Assembly: GCA_036365515.1 (NCBI GenBank)
Contig: CM070873.1
Location: forward strand, 228,795,876 to 228,859,875
DNA from: Torymus aiolomorphi
Lineage: Eukaryota > Arthropoda > Insecta > Hymenoptera > Torymidae
Reading direction: 5' to 3'
Length of the DNA: 64,000 bases
Part shown: positions 13,551 to 21,498 of the stretch, in pieces
Layout: each line of letters opens with the position of its first letter
How positions within the stretch are numbered: position 1 is the stretch's first letter
The notes under the pieces: generated by a model
Database searches by the model: none
Seen by the model: the letters and a program-made list of their open reading frames with translations, nothing else
What the model was told of the DNA's origin: nothing
Program-made: the position numbers and the translations under genes

Positions 13551-13869
13551 TTTTATGCAGATGTTTTTGTAGGTTTGTTAATTGCTATTTCATTATTTTA
13601 GCAATGGTATAAATAATATTGTGGAAAATTAATAATAAAATTGTAGGGCGATGCGGGATATTCAAGTGACGGTAATATATTACCACTTTTAAATGAGAAT
13701 AGATACTTTAAGTTTTATTGGGACTTTCTATTCATAGTCTGCATAGAACAAGCTCACATCTTTATTTAACGCTCGTCTCGTGTCCTTTTTAAGGTATCGT
13801 TCTGACTGTCGACCGCTCTCGTCAAACGCTCTTAGCAATTAACTATTTGGGTTAATTCGTAGTTCACAC
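13551..13869. other. AT-rich stretch
   Basis: Nothing recognised apart from general AT richness. Confidence 0.5.
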
Positions 13870-14816
13870 ATATGAGCACATCCACCGAATTTTCAATTTT
13901 GGGCATGAAAAAAAAGTTTCTAAATTTTTTTAAGGCACACCTTCTGAAGCACTTCTCTTCATTCTATATAGGTCAAAAGAACATGAAAATAAAAGAGTTA
14001 CTCATTTTTTATAATAGCTATTTTTTATAATAGGTTTTACGCGCTTTTTGTTTACGTACGATTTTCTATATGTTCGTAAAATTCAGAGAAATGTTCTCGC
14101 GTGACCTTATAATTTCAGCACTGTAAAGTTGAATGACATTTTAATATATGGATAATATCTTTATAAATGATCAAATCTATAGTTCACATCTATACTAAGG
14201 ATGATATTATGCTTTCGGTGGATGTGCCACCCAATAATACACTTTTTTTAAACAAGTTACGCTTCGATGTAGTCTTCTTTCAAATGCTGTAGATTATTTT
14301 AGAAATAAGGCACACATATTTGCAAGGCGTCATTTTTTTCGTTAGTCCAAGAAGAATATTTTACGCTTTTTATATTTACAAAAAAAAAAATTGCTATTTT
14401 TTTTAAACGGTACAAATAAAAATTTTTTTTGAAATTTATAAATTGTAGTACGATGTTTCAATTATTTTTATTTCAGTTTTGAAAACAGACACACCTTTGG
14501 GGGTTGTTTTTTCTGAAAAAATATAATATCAGGATGGTCTAAAAAAATTTTGGTACTGTTTGGAGGATAGCTATTTTTTTTATAGACTATTTAGTGGAAA
14601 AAACTTGGTAAAGTACACGTGAGACTCCCCTAATTCTGACCATTCAAGACATGTTTTAGTCATGATCGCCACTGTTGATCTTGATAAAAATGAAGTGCGA
14701 TTTCAAGAAAATTTTGTTTAATAGTTCTATGTATTTAAACGTTAACTAGGTTCATTTATATGAAAGATCTAGCTCAGTAACACGAAAATTAAAAATTCGG
14801 TGGATATGCTCATATA
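13870..14816. mobile_element. Candidate non-autonomous DNA element with terminal inverted repeats
   Basis: ATATGAGCACATCCACCGAA followed by TTTTCAATTTT at 13870-13900 is matched in reverse complement near 14783-14816 (AAAATTAAAAATTCGG, then TGGATATGCTCATAT). A third partial copy in the right-hand orientation (TTTCGGTGGATGTGCC) lies at about 14213-14230. Between them, ATAGCTATTTTTTATA-like and AAGGCACAC-like motifs recur. There is no transposase frame. The ends sit in TA-rich sequence, so a TA target is possible. Confidence 0.5.
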
Positions 14817-15860
14817 TAGCCTTGTCGCATTTTTAGAAAAATACAATACATAACGTGTATACGATATAGTGTATTATTGATTTTATCTACAAAATAAACG
14901 TTTATGACAAACATTTATTATATTGGATTTTATTGTTATAATAGACCTTTTTAAACGCCTGGCAATCTTATAATTTGGAAGTATAAAAGAAAAATAAATA
15001 AATAAAATGTAATAGTTTTGAAAATTAAAAGAAACTGTATTAATTATACAAACATCTTCAGTTTTCAACTGAAGAGAGGAAAAAATCTGTCTTTTTCTTT
15101 AAAATCTGTGATAATTCTAATAATGACTGTTGGAACATAGATTAAAATTCATATAAATGCTTTTAAACAATCAACAATGCCCTTATTGCTAAGACTACTT
15201 GTACATTTTAATGAATAATCACTGATGTTTTAAATATGGAAAGATATATTTTACATATAAACTTTTTGATATTTAAAATGATTTTTCTGCTATGTACTAC
15301 TTAACATTGTATAAATTATGCTGTTGGATCGTGTATAACCAACGAAATAGCATTTATCTCGTGTAGATAGTACGCGCTGATTATTTTAAAGCATTCAACT
15401 TCATTTGATTATAATCTGGTTTAAAGTCCAAGCTGCAAGAGGCATGAATCGTGTACATTCCTAACAATATTTTTACAAACTCGATATGAGAAGAATTATA
15501 AAGTCTGTTAGTAAAATTAAAAGAGCAGAAAATTTCTCAGAGGAACATAATTACGTTTAAATTCATAGAAAATTTCATGTAACGCGGATTATGTGAAATT
15601 TAAATTCGAGCTCTGTACTTCATTTAATAGAGAATTTAATGCAGATATTTCACTACTGGAGCATACTTTATCTTCTTCAAAGCTTCGTGCGTATATTTTA
15701 CTCAACTTCATTTACAGATCCTACCTATTTTATTAATTAATCTCTCCCAACAAATCAGAAACAAAAATACTTTACAAACTGCACTGCAAATGCTTCCCCT
15801 CTTTTTAACAATAGAAGTGATTAAAACGAATAAATAACAATTAACATCCCATACGCCAAA
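14817..15860. other. AT-rich non-coding stretch
   Basis: No gene, RNA or repeat recognised. Confidence 0.6.
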
Positions 15861-16450
15861 CCACTTGAATCGTCCTCGAAAGCCTTTCCGCCTTTTTTCA
15901 CACAGCCACACTCTCAATTCCAACGCGCGGAAGCGGCCGTGTCTGCGCGCGTCGAGAGATAAACACGCGCAGGAGGTCTGTCCGTGCGGGATTTTCATAA
16001 AAGCGCGCGTGCATATATATAAGTATATACGCAAAAATCCCGTCGCGCGCGCTTATGTGTCGTCCGCTCGCTCGCGCGCGAATCCCTCGCCCACTATCAC
16101 GAGCCGCGATTGCCTCGTTTTAGCTCTCTTTGGCTGCCGCGCGAGCGCAGCGCGTATAATATAATTATAATTTCTCGGGGCCGCTGCGGGACGGCACGCT
16201 CAAGCGCTTGCCGCTCGTTTGCTTTAGTGTCCCGCACGTTTGTCCCCGTTTTATTAACGCGTCGCGCGTAGAGTGTGGGGAGAGGGAGAGAGAGAGTGCA
16301 CACTTTTCTCGGGCCATTTGTAATTCGGATTTTCTTTGTCATAACGTGGAAATTCAAATTGTAAATTTCGTTAATTGCACAAATTCTCGAGAATCAACTA
16401 TGTGTTCGTACGTAGATGTGACAGTGACGCGTAGGATTGATGTTTTCTTT
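15861..16450. other. CpG-rich island
   Basis: Dense CGCG runs, TATATA near 16013-16027 and a GAGAGA tract near 16279-16297. No exon signal stands out. Confidence 0.4.
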
Positions 16451-16720
16451 ATTATTATATCGTGACATAATTGTTTGATTACTTTAGGTAAATTTTATTT
16501 TGTAGAATAATTTGCTAAATGGATTTTGAAGTTTTTGCAAAGTGTTCGTTAGAATGGAGCTTGGTTTATACATTGAAATGATAAGTATTTGTGTGTTTTC
16601 ATATTATGTTAGATGGACTCACGAAAATATATTTGAACAAACTTCAGCGAAGTTTGAGTAAATACAATTTAAGTCTACTGCCAAGAATTTAGAGAATTCA
16701 AAATAGTACATCAATGCTGA
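16451..16720. other. AT-rich spacer before the hairpin chain
   Basis: TTTGATTACTTTAG|GTAAAT near 16477-16498 loosely resembles a recursive splice site but is weak. Otherwise nothing recognised. Confidence 0.4.
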
Positions 16721-16858
16721 ATAGTATATTGCGCATCTAGGAAGGAAAAAACTTGGACATTCCATACCTCACGTAAAGTGACACCCGAGCCGAAGGTGAG
16801 GGTGACAAACACGAGATGTGGGCTGGCCAATTTTTCTCCCGTGGTGCGTATACTATTT
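16721..16858. repeat. Hairpin 1 of the chain
   Basis: Left arm TAGTATATTGCGCATC, then GGAAGGAAAAAACTTGG and TGACACCC, pairs with GGGTGACA, CCAATTTTTCTCCC and GGTGCGTATACTA on the right, around a GAGCCGAAGGTGA loop. Its right half (GGTGACAAACACGAGATG ... GGTGCGTATACTATTTT) parallels hairpin 6 (GTTGACAAACATGTGATC ... GGTGTGTATACTATTTT). Confidence 0.7.
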
Positions 16859-17174
16859 TATTCCCATTTCAACAAATATGGCCATTTTTTCCCTGAAAAG
16901 CGGGACAAAAGTTAAATTTTTTTCCCTCTTTCAACAAATTTAACGTTTGCGGGAAATATGACGATATTTCCCGCAAAAGAAGGAAATATGCCATGTTTCC
17001 CGCAAAAGAGGGAAATATGACGATATTTCCCGCAAAAAGAGGGAAATATGGCCATATTTCCCTCTTATTGCCGGCCGCCGCCCATGTTTACAAACACTCC
17101 CCATATTTCTGCCGGTCCCACCCTCCAAATAAAAAAGTGGCCACAGTTGAGATGGGAATAAAGTACTATATCGA
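16849..17174. repeat. Hairpin 2 with ~30-bp palindromic tandem repeats inside
   Basis: Outer arms TATACTATTTTATTCCCATT (left) and AATGGGAATAAAGTACTATA-like sequence (right) pair, including GTGGCCA against TGGCCAT. The interior carries four units starting near 16951, 16981, 17010 and 17041; each is itself a palindrome (GGGAAATATGACGATATTTC plus CC) separated by GCAAAAGAG-like links. The 29-31 bp period matches the arrays of hairpin 3. A minus-strand frame (about 16940-17229) stays open across all units. Confidence 0.75.
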
Positions 17175-17229
17175 CGCTCCTTACGAAAACTAGCACGTTT
17201 TTTGGCCTCCTTAAATTGCAACGAAAACT
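16940..17229 (-). CDS. Open frame through hairpin 2 repeats, function unknown
   Basis: On the minus strand this frame starts after a stop in the left array of hairpin 3, includes a KKRASFRKER stretch that is one more array unit, crosses the junction and reads hairpin 2's repeats as degenerate 10-residue blocks (for example GKYGHISLFL, REISSYFPLL, RETWHISFFC). It overlaps the end of the 17211-17576 frame in a different phase, as if one indel separated two parts of a longer frame. It has no convincing ATG near its start and no known domain. It could be a by-product of a repeat whose period is a multiple of three. Confidence 0.25.
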
Positions 17230-17472
17230 AGCATACTCACGACTTTGCCACGAATACTAGTACAATTCGCCACTTTGTAACGAAAACTAGCACAACTTAC
17301 GACTTTGCCGCGAATACTAGTACAATTCGCTATTTTGTAACGAAAACTAGTACGATTCGCGAGTTTGCCACGAAAAGTAACACGATTCGCAAGTTTCCCG
17401 CGAAAACTAGCACCATTCGCGAGTTTGCCACGAAAAGTAAGGTGATTCGCAAGCTTGCTGCGAAAACTAGCA
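17183..17472 (-). repeat. 30-bp tandem array, left arm of hairpin 3
   Basis: CGAAAACTAGCACNATTCGC plus GAGTTTGCCA-like units repeat at a 30-bp step, with an alternating 60-bp higher-order pattern: CGAAAACTAG falls at 17281, 17341, 17401 and 17461, with the related CGAATACTAG or CGAAAAGTAA between. There are no indels over eight units. The complementary orientation matches the array at 18515-18772. Confidence 0.85.
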
Positions 17473-17576
17473 CTTTTCGCATGACGGCGCTTTTTTTCTA
17501 TTGCGAGTCCATCATTATTTTTCTTCTTACCTATATCTTTGAAAAGTTTATAATGAAAATAAAGAAAACCATCATT
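17211..17576 (-). CDS. Minus-strand 10-residue-repeat open frame
   Basis: A 121-codon stop-free frame runs from TAA at 17577-17579 down to TAA at 17211-17213. Its first ~40 codons come from AT-rich, non-repeated loop DNA and are Lys-rich; the rest reads the 30-bp array as degenerate decapeptides (RGKLANRASF, RYKVANCTSI). No ATG lies near the start, so it would be an internal or terminal exon. ASFRG and ASLRG look like single units of the pentapeptide-repeat pattern, but the alternate five residues do not fit, so I do not assign that family. The function is unknown and the frame may be non-coding. Confidence 0.3.
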   Translation of the reverse strand, partial: NDGFLYFHYKLFKDIGKKKNNDGLAIEKKRRHAKSASFRSKLANHLTFRGKLANGASFRGKLANRVTFRGKLANRTSFRYKIANCTSIRGKVVSCASFRYKVANCTSIRGKVVSMLVFVAI

Positions 17577-17670
17577 TTATATATTACCAACGCTGTCTTC
17601 GTTGAAAATTCTTTTTAAAAAACTTAATAGCAATGTTGGTAACGTAGATATCTTTCTAACTGTTGCACCC

Positions 17671-18056
17671 TTAAGAGGGTGTGGTACTCATGTACTCTGT
17701 TTTACCGACAGAACACGGTAAATTCTATATTATTAAAATAAATATATTGAATTACGTCTTATAAAGAGATAGTTGCCCTGCGCAATGTAATAATCTACCA
17801 GCCTACGCAGTTTTGAGCTCAAATATCAACGGCATCCTAAAAAATTTTGAGAACAAAAATAACCGAAATTTCGTTCGCAAAATTTTTTAGGGTACCGTTG
17901 ATACTTGGGCTCAAAACTGCGCAAGCTGGTAGATTATTAAATTGCACAGAGCAACTATCTCTTTATAAGACGTAATTCGATATATTTATTTTAATAATAT
18001 AGAATTTACCGAGTTCTGCCGGTAAAACAGAGTGCATGAGTACCACATCCCCTTAA
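17671..18056. mobile_element. Palindromic MITE with TTAA flanks, copy 2
   Basis: Same family as 7828-8213, with the same length and the same fold: TTAA, GAGGGTGTGGTACTCATG at the left; CATGAGTACCACATCCCC, TTAA at the right; and the centre (ACAAAAATAACCGAAATTTC) in the opposite orientation to copy 1. It lies in the loop of hairpin 3, so it inserted after that structure formed, between the minus-strand frame (17211-17576) and the plus-strand gene model (18137-18662). Confidence 0.85.
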
Positions 18057-18136
18057 CCACGGTAGAACTTTCGAAATATTCATGTTGGTAAACGTTTTTT
18101 TTAACTCTATGCTGGATGTAACGAAAAATTAATAAA

Positions 18137-18662
18137 ATGGATGACGATGATGATTGTAAGTAAAAGAAATCACCTATTAACATATTTTTAAAAATGAGGT
18201 ATTACAATATTTGCAAAATTGCAGATCTTTCTTATTGGTATAACAGTTTCTCGAAGCCGGTGGAAAGAAATGCACATTCAAACAGTAATTTAGATAGTAA
18301 GTAATTTTTTTAATTACTCAGCGGGTCGAAAAACCCCCTATGTACACTCAAATTAGCGAGGAAGTTATCTTCTGGGCATGAGCGTGTCACCCTACACCGA
18401 AATAGTCCTCAAAAACGTAAATAGTGGGTCATTTGTACATAGTGTTTCCGCTTATCAGGTGCGTAATTTAGACTTGTCACATATACCTAATATAAAAAAT
18501 GCAGGTGTTCTCCAGAAAAGTGCTAGTTTTTGTGGCAACCTCGTGAAACGTACTAGTCTTCGCGGCAGTCAAGAGGATCACGCTAGTTTTTGCGGCAGTC
18601 AAGCGGATCGTGCTAGTCTTCGCGGCAGCCAAGCGAATCGCGCTAGTTTTCGTGGCAGTTAA
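18137..18662 (+). CDS. Candidate three-exon gene in the loop and right arm of hairpin 3
   Basis: Exon 1 (18137-18155, ATG in AAAATGG) gives MDDDDD plus one base, then GTAAGT. Intron 1 is 69 bp (18156-18224) and ends in TTGCAG. Exon 2 (18225-18296, 72 bp) gives YLSYWYNSFSKPVERNAHSN and further residues, then a second GTAAGT, again phase 1. An acceptor ATGCAG at 18504 restores the frame into exon 3 (18505-18662), which reads the 30-bp array as decapeptides (RASLRGSQAD) until TAA. That stop looks like a CAA-to-TAA change inside one unit. A nearer acceptor at about 18321 would make an intron of only 25 bp, which is too short. An unspliced ATG frame 18378-18662 shares exon 3. No domain is recognised; the model rests on phase and splice signals only. 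Confidence 0.35.
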
Positions 18663-18772
18663 GCGGATCGTGCTAGTCTTCGACGCGAATCAATGGGACG
18701 TGCTAGTCTTCGCGGCAAACGCTGAAATGGGCTAGTCTTCGTGGCAACCTGAATCGTGCTGGTTTTCGTAAG
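18515..18772 (+). repeat. 30-bp tandem array, right arm of hairpin 3
   Basis: Units of CGTGCTAGTCTTCGCGGCAG plus TCAAGCGGAT repeat about eight times at a 30-bp step; the last few are more diverged. It is the inverted counterpart of the array at 17183-17472, so transcripts through both could fold into a long imperfect duplex. Confidence 0.85.
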
Positions 18773-18782
18773 AAGCATCGAT

Positions 18783-18903
18783 ATGTAAATCGGGAGAAAA
18801 GTCGATGATTCCCTCGGGTGATCACTGCCCTCGCTTCGCTTCGCTCGCTCGGGCAGTAAATCCACCCGCGGGAATCAAGAGCGACTTTTCTCCCTTGTTA
18901 CAT
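18783..18903. repeat. Hairpin 4 of the chain
   Basis: Nested pairing arms: ATGTAA/TTACAT, GGGAGAAAAGTCG/CGACTTTTCTCCC (13 bp perfect), ATTCCC/GGGAAT and ACTGCCC/GGGCAGT, with the loop TCGCTTCGCTTCGCTCGCTC at about 18831-18850. Confidence 0.85.
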
Positions 18904-19000
18904 AATGTACTATTTCACCATACCCTGGCCGAAAGTACGACTTTCGCTCCCGGCTATGTGGTATTTTCGGTCTGGGTATGGTGAATTAGTATATTACATA
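18903..19000. repeat. Hairpin 5 of the chain
   Basis: TTCACCATACCC pairs perfectly with GGGTATGGTGAA; flanking TAATGTACTA pairs with TAGTATATTA; inside, CCGAAA pairs with TTTCGG, and GAAAGT/ACTTTC makes a smaller hairpin. Confidence 0.85.
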
Positions 19001-19117
19001 CCTAGGCTAGTAAAATAAGGAATCTCAGATCACATGTAATTGTCGGCCGAGGCGAAGCCGAGGTTGACAAACATGTGATCAGAGGCTTTCTTTTTTACTG
19101 GTGTGTATACTATTTTT
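18985..19117. repeat. Hairpin 6 of the chain
   Basis: GATCACATGT pairs with ACATGTGATC (10 bp). Outer arms CTAGTAAAATAAGG and CTTTCTTTTTTACTGG pair imperfectly, and TAGTATATTACATACC pairs with GGTGTGTATACTA. The core GGCCGAGGCGAAGCCGAGGT is itself palindromic. Related to hairpin 1. Confidence 0.8.
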
Positions 19118-19212
19118 TTGCTCGACGGCACCGAAAAGCGGCAACTTCATTTCGCGCAACGGCCAGGAAGTTGCCGCTTTCTGGCAGGAGGGCAAAAAAA
19201 TATACATAATTT
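19107..19212. repeat. Hairpin 7 of the chain
   Basis: AAAGCGGCAACTTC pairs perfectly with GAAGTTGCCGCTTT (14 bp). The arms extend through GCTCGACGGCACC / CTGGCAGGAGGGC, T7/A7 runs and TATACTA / ATATACATAA. Confidence 0.85.
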
Positions 19213-20280
19213 ACGTTGTTAAAAATGATTTAACTTCACACTCTGCTACGCTACTTAACATTTCTGAACGTTAAAAATAAATTTTAATTTCAGATAATCG
19301 ATGTAAGATAAAATACCTAAAAAATTTGCGTTTAAAGTATTAATTCCGCTCACGTATGAAAAAATCGCTGCCAATTCATTGGCCCGTGGCTTTCTCAAAC
19401 TTAATTTGCTGATTCCTTTAATTAATTTTTAATAAAAAATTTATAATTTTTGCAACAATTTATGAAATAATTATAATTAAATTCATTTATGAAGATTAAA
19501 AAGTATTAATCTAGCATGTTGTGGGCGAACATCGCCGCGAATATCGGTCTCCGAGCTGCCAGCAAGCACTTGTGCGCTATCAATGCACAATAAAAGTGTC
19601 TTATTGGGCTGCCACTGTATGCATCTCAGCTGTTGTCTTCGCCCGATTCGGCTTGCCGATGATTTTAATCTGGAATAATTTAATTTTAATTTTAATAATT
19701 CTATACATTTTTAATAAATAATTAGTAATAATTAAAACTTACCATCATGGAAATATGTCCGACCCGGTTTTTCTCGGCGTCTCGAAGCTCGAACATAATT
19801 TTGATGGGTCTACTACTGATGCTTGAGCAGCTGCTCAAGCACCGGAATTGAAATCTCTTTACAACGTGCATTGTTCCCAGCTGGGGCTTTTTCAAATTTT
19901 CAAAGGGATCATGATATGAATCAAGTATTCTCTGAGAAAACGGTATTCGAAATTTTTTTTTTAATTTTTAATTTCAAATATCTTTGGTCAAAATAGTCCG
20001 ATTTTTTTGGGCAACGAACTCAGTTTGAAGATATAAACAAGCTATATCTCTGCCAAATTTCAGGACGATTGGTTGATTTTTAGTCTTGTTATCATGTGAC
20101 AACGAAAACTTTTTTTTTATAAAACAATTTTTTTCTGAAAAACAAATGATAATCTCTTGAAATTTTTACCAAATATAGTCTTCGATGAGTGTAATAAGTG
20201 GTTAAAATTTTAAGGCGATAAATCAAATATTTTTTGAGAAATTAATTTATGAATTATAAAATTTCCCATTAAATGTAAAT
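19213..20280. other. AT-rich stretch with repeat fragments
   Basis: A segment at 19366-19406 (GCTGCCAATTCATTGGCCCG and onwards) is a direct copy, about 80% identical by eye, of 20520-20560 next to the LINE remnant, so it is probably a fragment of the same element. A perfect 20-bp palindrome lies at 19821-19840. The sentence-like AT-rich DNA at 19860-20110 looks like an old repeat but is not identified. Confidence 0.4.
19821..19840. repeat. Perfect 20-bp palindrome
   Basis: GCTTGAGCAGCTGCTCAAGC reads the same on both strands and is centred on CAGCTG, an E-box. It could be a bHLH site or part of a repeat. Confidence 0.6.
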
Positions 20281-20632
20281 CAACTATTTACGCTTGAGGC
20301 TCTAGTGTATCATTACGAAGATTTATTAGAAATTTATAAAAAAAAGTAAATTTAAGACTAGAAATAAGTGTATCCAATTACCTAAAACAGCGAAGGCTGT
20401 TAGTAATAAGAGTAGTTATTTCGTAGCTTTAAAAGCTTTTAGTACCCTACCTAATGAACTAAAGAAACTTTATGGTAAAAAGAATAAGGCTAAAAATTTA
20501 AAGAGTAAATTAAAAAAACCGCTGCCAATTCATTGGCACGTAGCTTCCTCCAAATTAATGTATCGTTCCTATATGTATAGTATATATTTTAAATATAAAA
20601 TATGTTTATTCATTATACTTTTTTTTCAATGA
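20281..20632 (+). pseudogene. LINE reverse-transcriptase C-terminal remnant
   Basis: One frame (about 20281-20349) reads NQLFTLEALVYHYEDLLEIY; the next phase (20330-20632) continues with FKTRNKCIQLPKT, then SSYFVALKAFSTLPNELKKL and KNLKSKLKKP, ending at TGA 20630. The order 'TRN..., LPKT, S-F--LKAFN-LP-ELK, FK-KLKK' is the familiar C-terminal end of non-LTR retrotransposon (CR1/Jockey-like) polyproteins. The phase change shows a frameshift, and the upstream polymerase domains are missing, as expected for a 5'-truncated copy. The exact LINE clade cannot be fixed. Confidence 0.55.
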
Positions 20633-21240
20633 TTTAATAATTCATTAATATTTAAAAAATTACATATTTTGTTCTTATTATTAAAATTATTTGTTATTTG
20701 ACACTTATTTTATCTGAAAAAAAAAGTAATATTTTTAAATATAAAATTAAAAAATTGCTATCTACCCTGAGATCAACTTACTCACATTTACAAAATCATA
20801 TATAATAATTCCATTTTTTTACATTATAAATATATTATTATTCAATAATTGTGTATCTTTATTATAAATAATTGTGTACATACTATAAAAATTGAAATTA
20901 TATTTCTAATTTTGATTTTTTTAATGGTCCGTTATAATTTTCGTGATCCTCTTCTTTTATTTTTAATAAAATATCGTTGATTGTATCATTTCTTACACCA
21001 TCTTAATAAAAAAAAGCAAATAAAATATTATGTAAACACAAATATCAGAGGCAGCTAATAAAAACATTTACATAACTTTAAAAAGGCAAAATGAGTGTAT
21101 ATATAATTATATGCCCGTGAACCATAAACGTTTAAACTTTAAAATAAATATTGATCTCAAAATTGAGTGAGGGTAATTCTTACTATATTCACTTCTTAAA
21201 TCGCGATTATTCGAAAAATTAGTTCAAACTCAAATATAAT
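20633..21240. other. AT-rich stretch, probable repeat debris
   Basis: TTTTTCAATGATTTA and the AT-rich sequence that follows (20624-20690) recur at 21677-21730, a direct repeat about 1.05 kb apart. No gene seen. Confidence 0.45.
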
Positions 21241-21244
21241 TTAA

Positions 21245-21498
21245 GGTAGTTCACCAGGAAATTGATTTTCTTTAAATTTTCTTAAAAATTAGTGTACACC
21301 CGACCGAAGTTGATACCTTTTGAACATGCCTAATCAATTTTAAAATCCTGCAATCTCATTGGACGATTCCAATGTAGGGTTAATTTTTACACAATAGTAT
21401 ACAACGATAAATGAGTTGTTTCCACCATACATAATATGCTTATAGCACAATTTTTCCTATATTGTGATTTTTATGACGGCATTGTCCGGTCAACTACC
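21245..21498. mobile_element. 254-bp MITE with TTAA flanks
   Basis: GGTAGTTCACC at the left and GGTCAACTACC at the right are terminal inverted repeats, each next to TTAA (21241-21244 and 21499-21502). The interior is not palindromic and has no transposase. A segment inside it (21296-21373, ACACCCGACCGAAGTTGAT and onwards) is repeated directly at 21603-21674 outside it. TTAA duplication suggests piggyBac-type mobilisation. Confidence 0.6.

Larger units (their letters stand above)
17163..18790. repeat. Hairpin 3: large foldback with inverted 30-bp arrays
   Basis: Left end TATATCGACGCTCCTTACGA pairs with right end TCGTAAGAAGCATCGATATG. Each arm consists of about 8-10 copies of a 30-bp repeat in opposite orientation (17183-17472 and about 18515-18772). 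The roughly 1-kb loop holds the second TTAA MITE and a candidate spliced gene. This hairpin joins hairpin 2 on the left and hairpin 4 on the right. Confidence 0.75.
16721..19212. repeat. Chain of seven contiguous large hairpins
   Basis: Seven imperfect inverted repeats (labelled 1-7 below) lie end to end with essentially no spacer. Their arms differ, but the junctions share alternating GTATACTA / TAGTATATT / TTACATA motifs: ATAGTATATT at 16721, GTATACTA near 16848, GTACTATA near 17163, ATATGTAA near 18782, TAATGTACTA near 18903, TAGTATATTACATA near 18988, GTATACTA near 19105, and ATATACATAA at the end. Hairpins 1 and 6 are recognisably related. Fold-back DNA elements are the closest known idea, but a chain of distinct hairpins with common joints fits no family I can name. 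A separate MITE interrupts hairpin 3. Confidence 0.8.

Noticed and set aside
16477..16498. Further recursive splice site (TTTAG|GTAAAT)
   Set aside because: The pyrimidine tract is poor and the donor weak compared with the two accepted sites.
17183..17472. CRISPR-like array
   Set aside because: Repeats are contiguous and diverged with no unique spacers, and the host is clearly eukaryotic.
18297..18321. 25-bp intron in the hairpin-loop gene
   Set aside because: It keeps a frame open but is far below the minimum size of insect introns; the 208-bp alternative is preferred.
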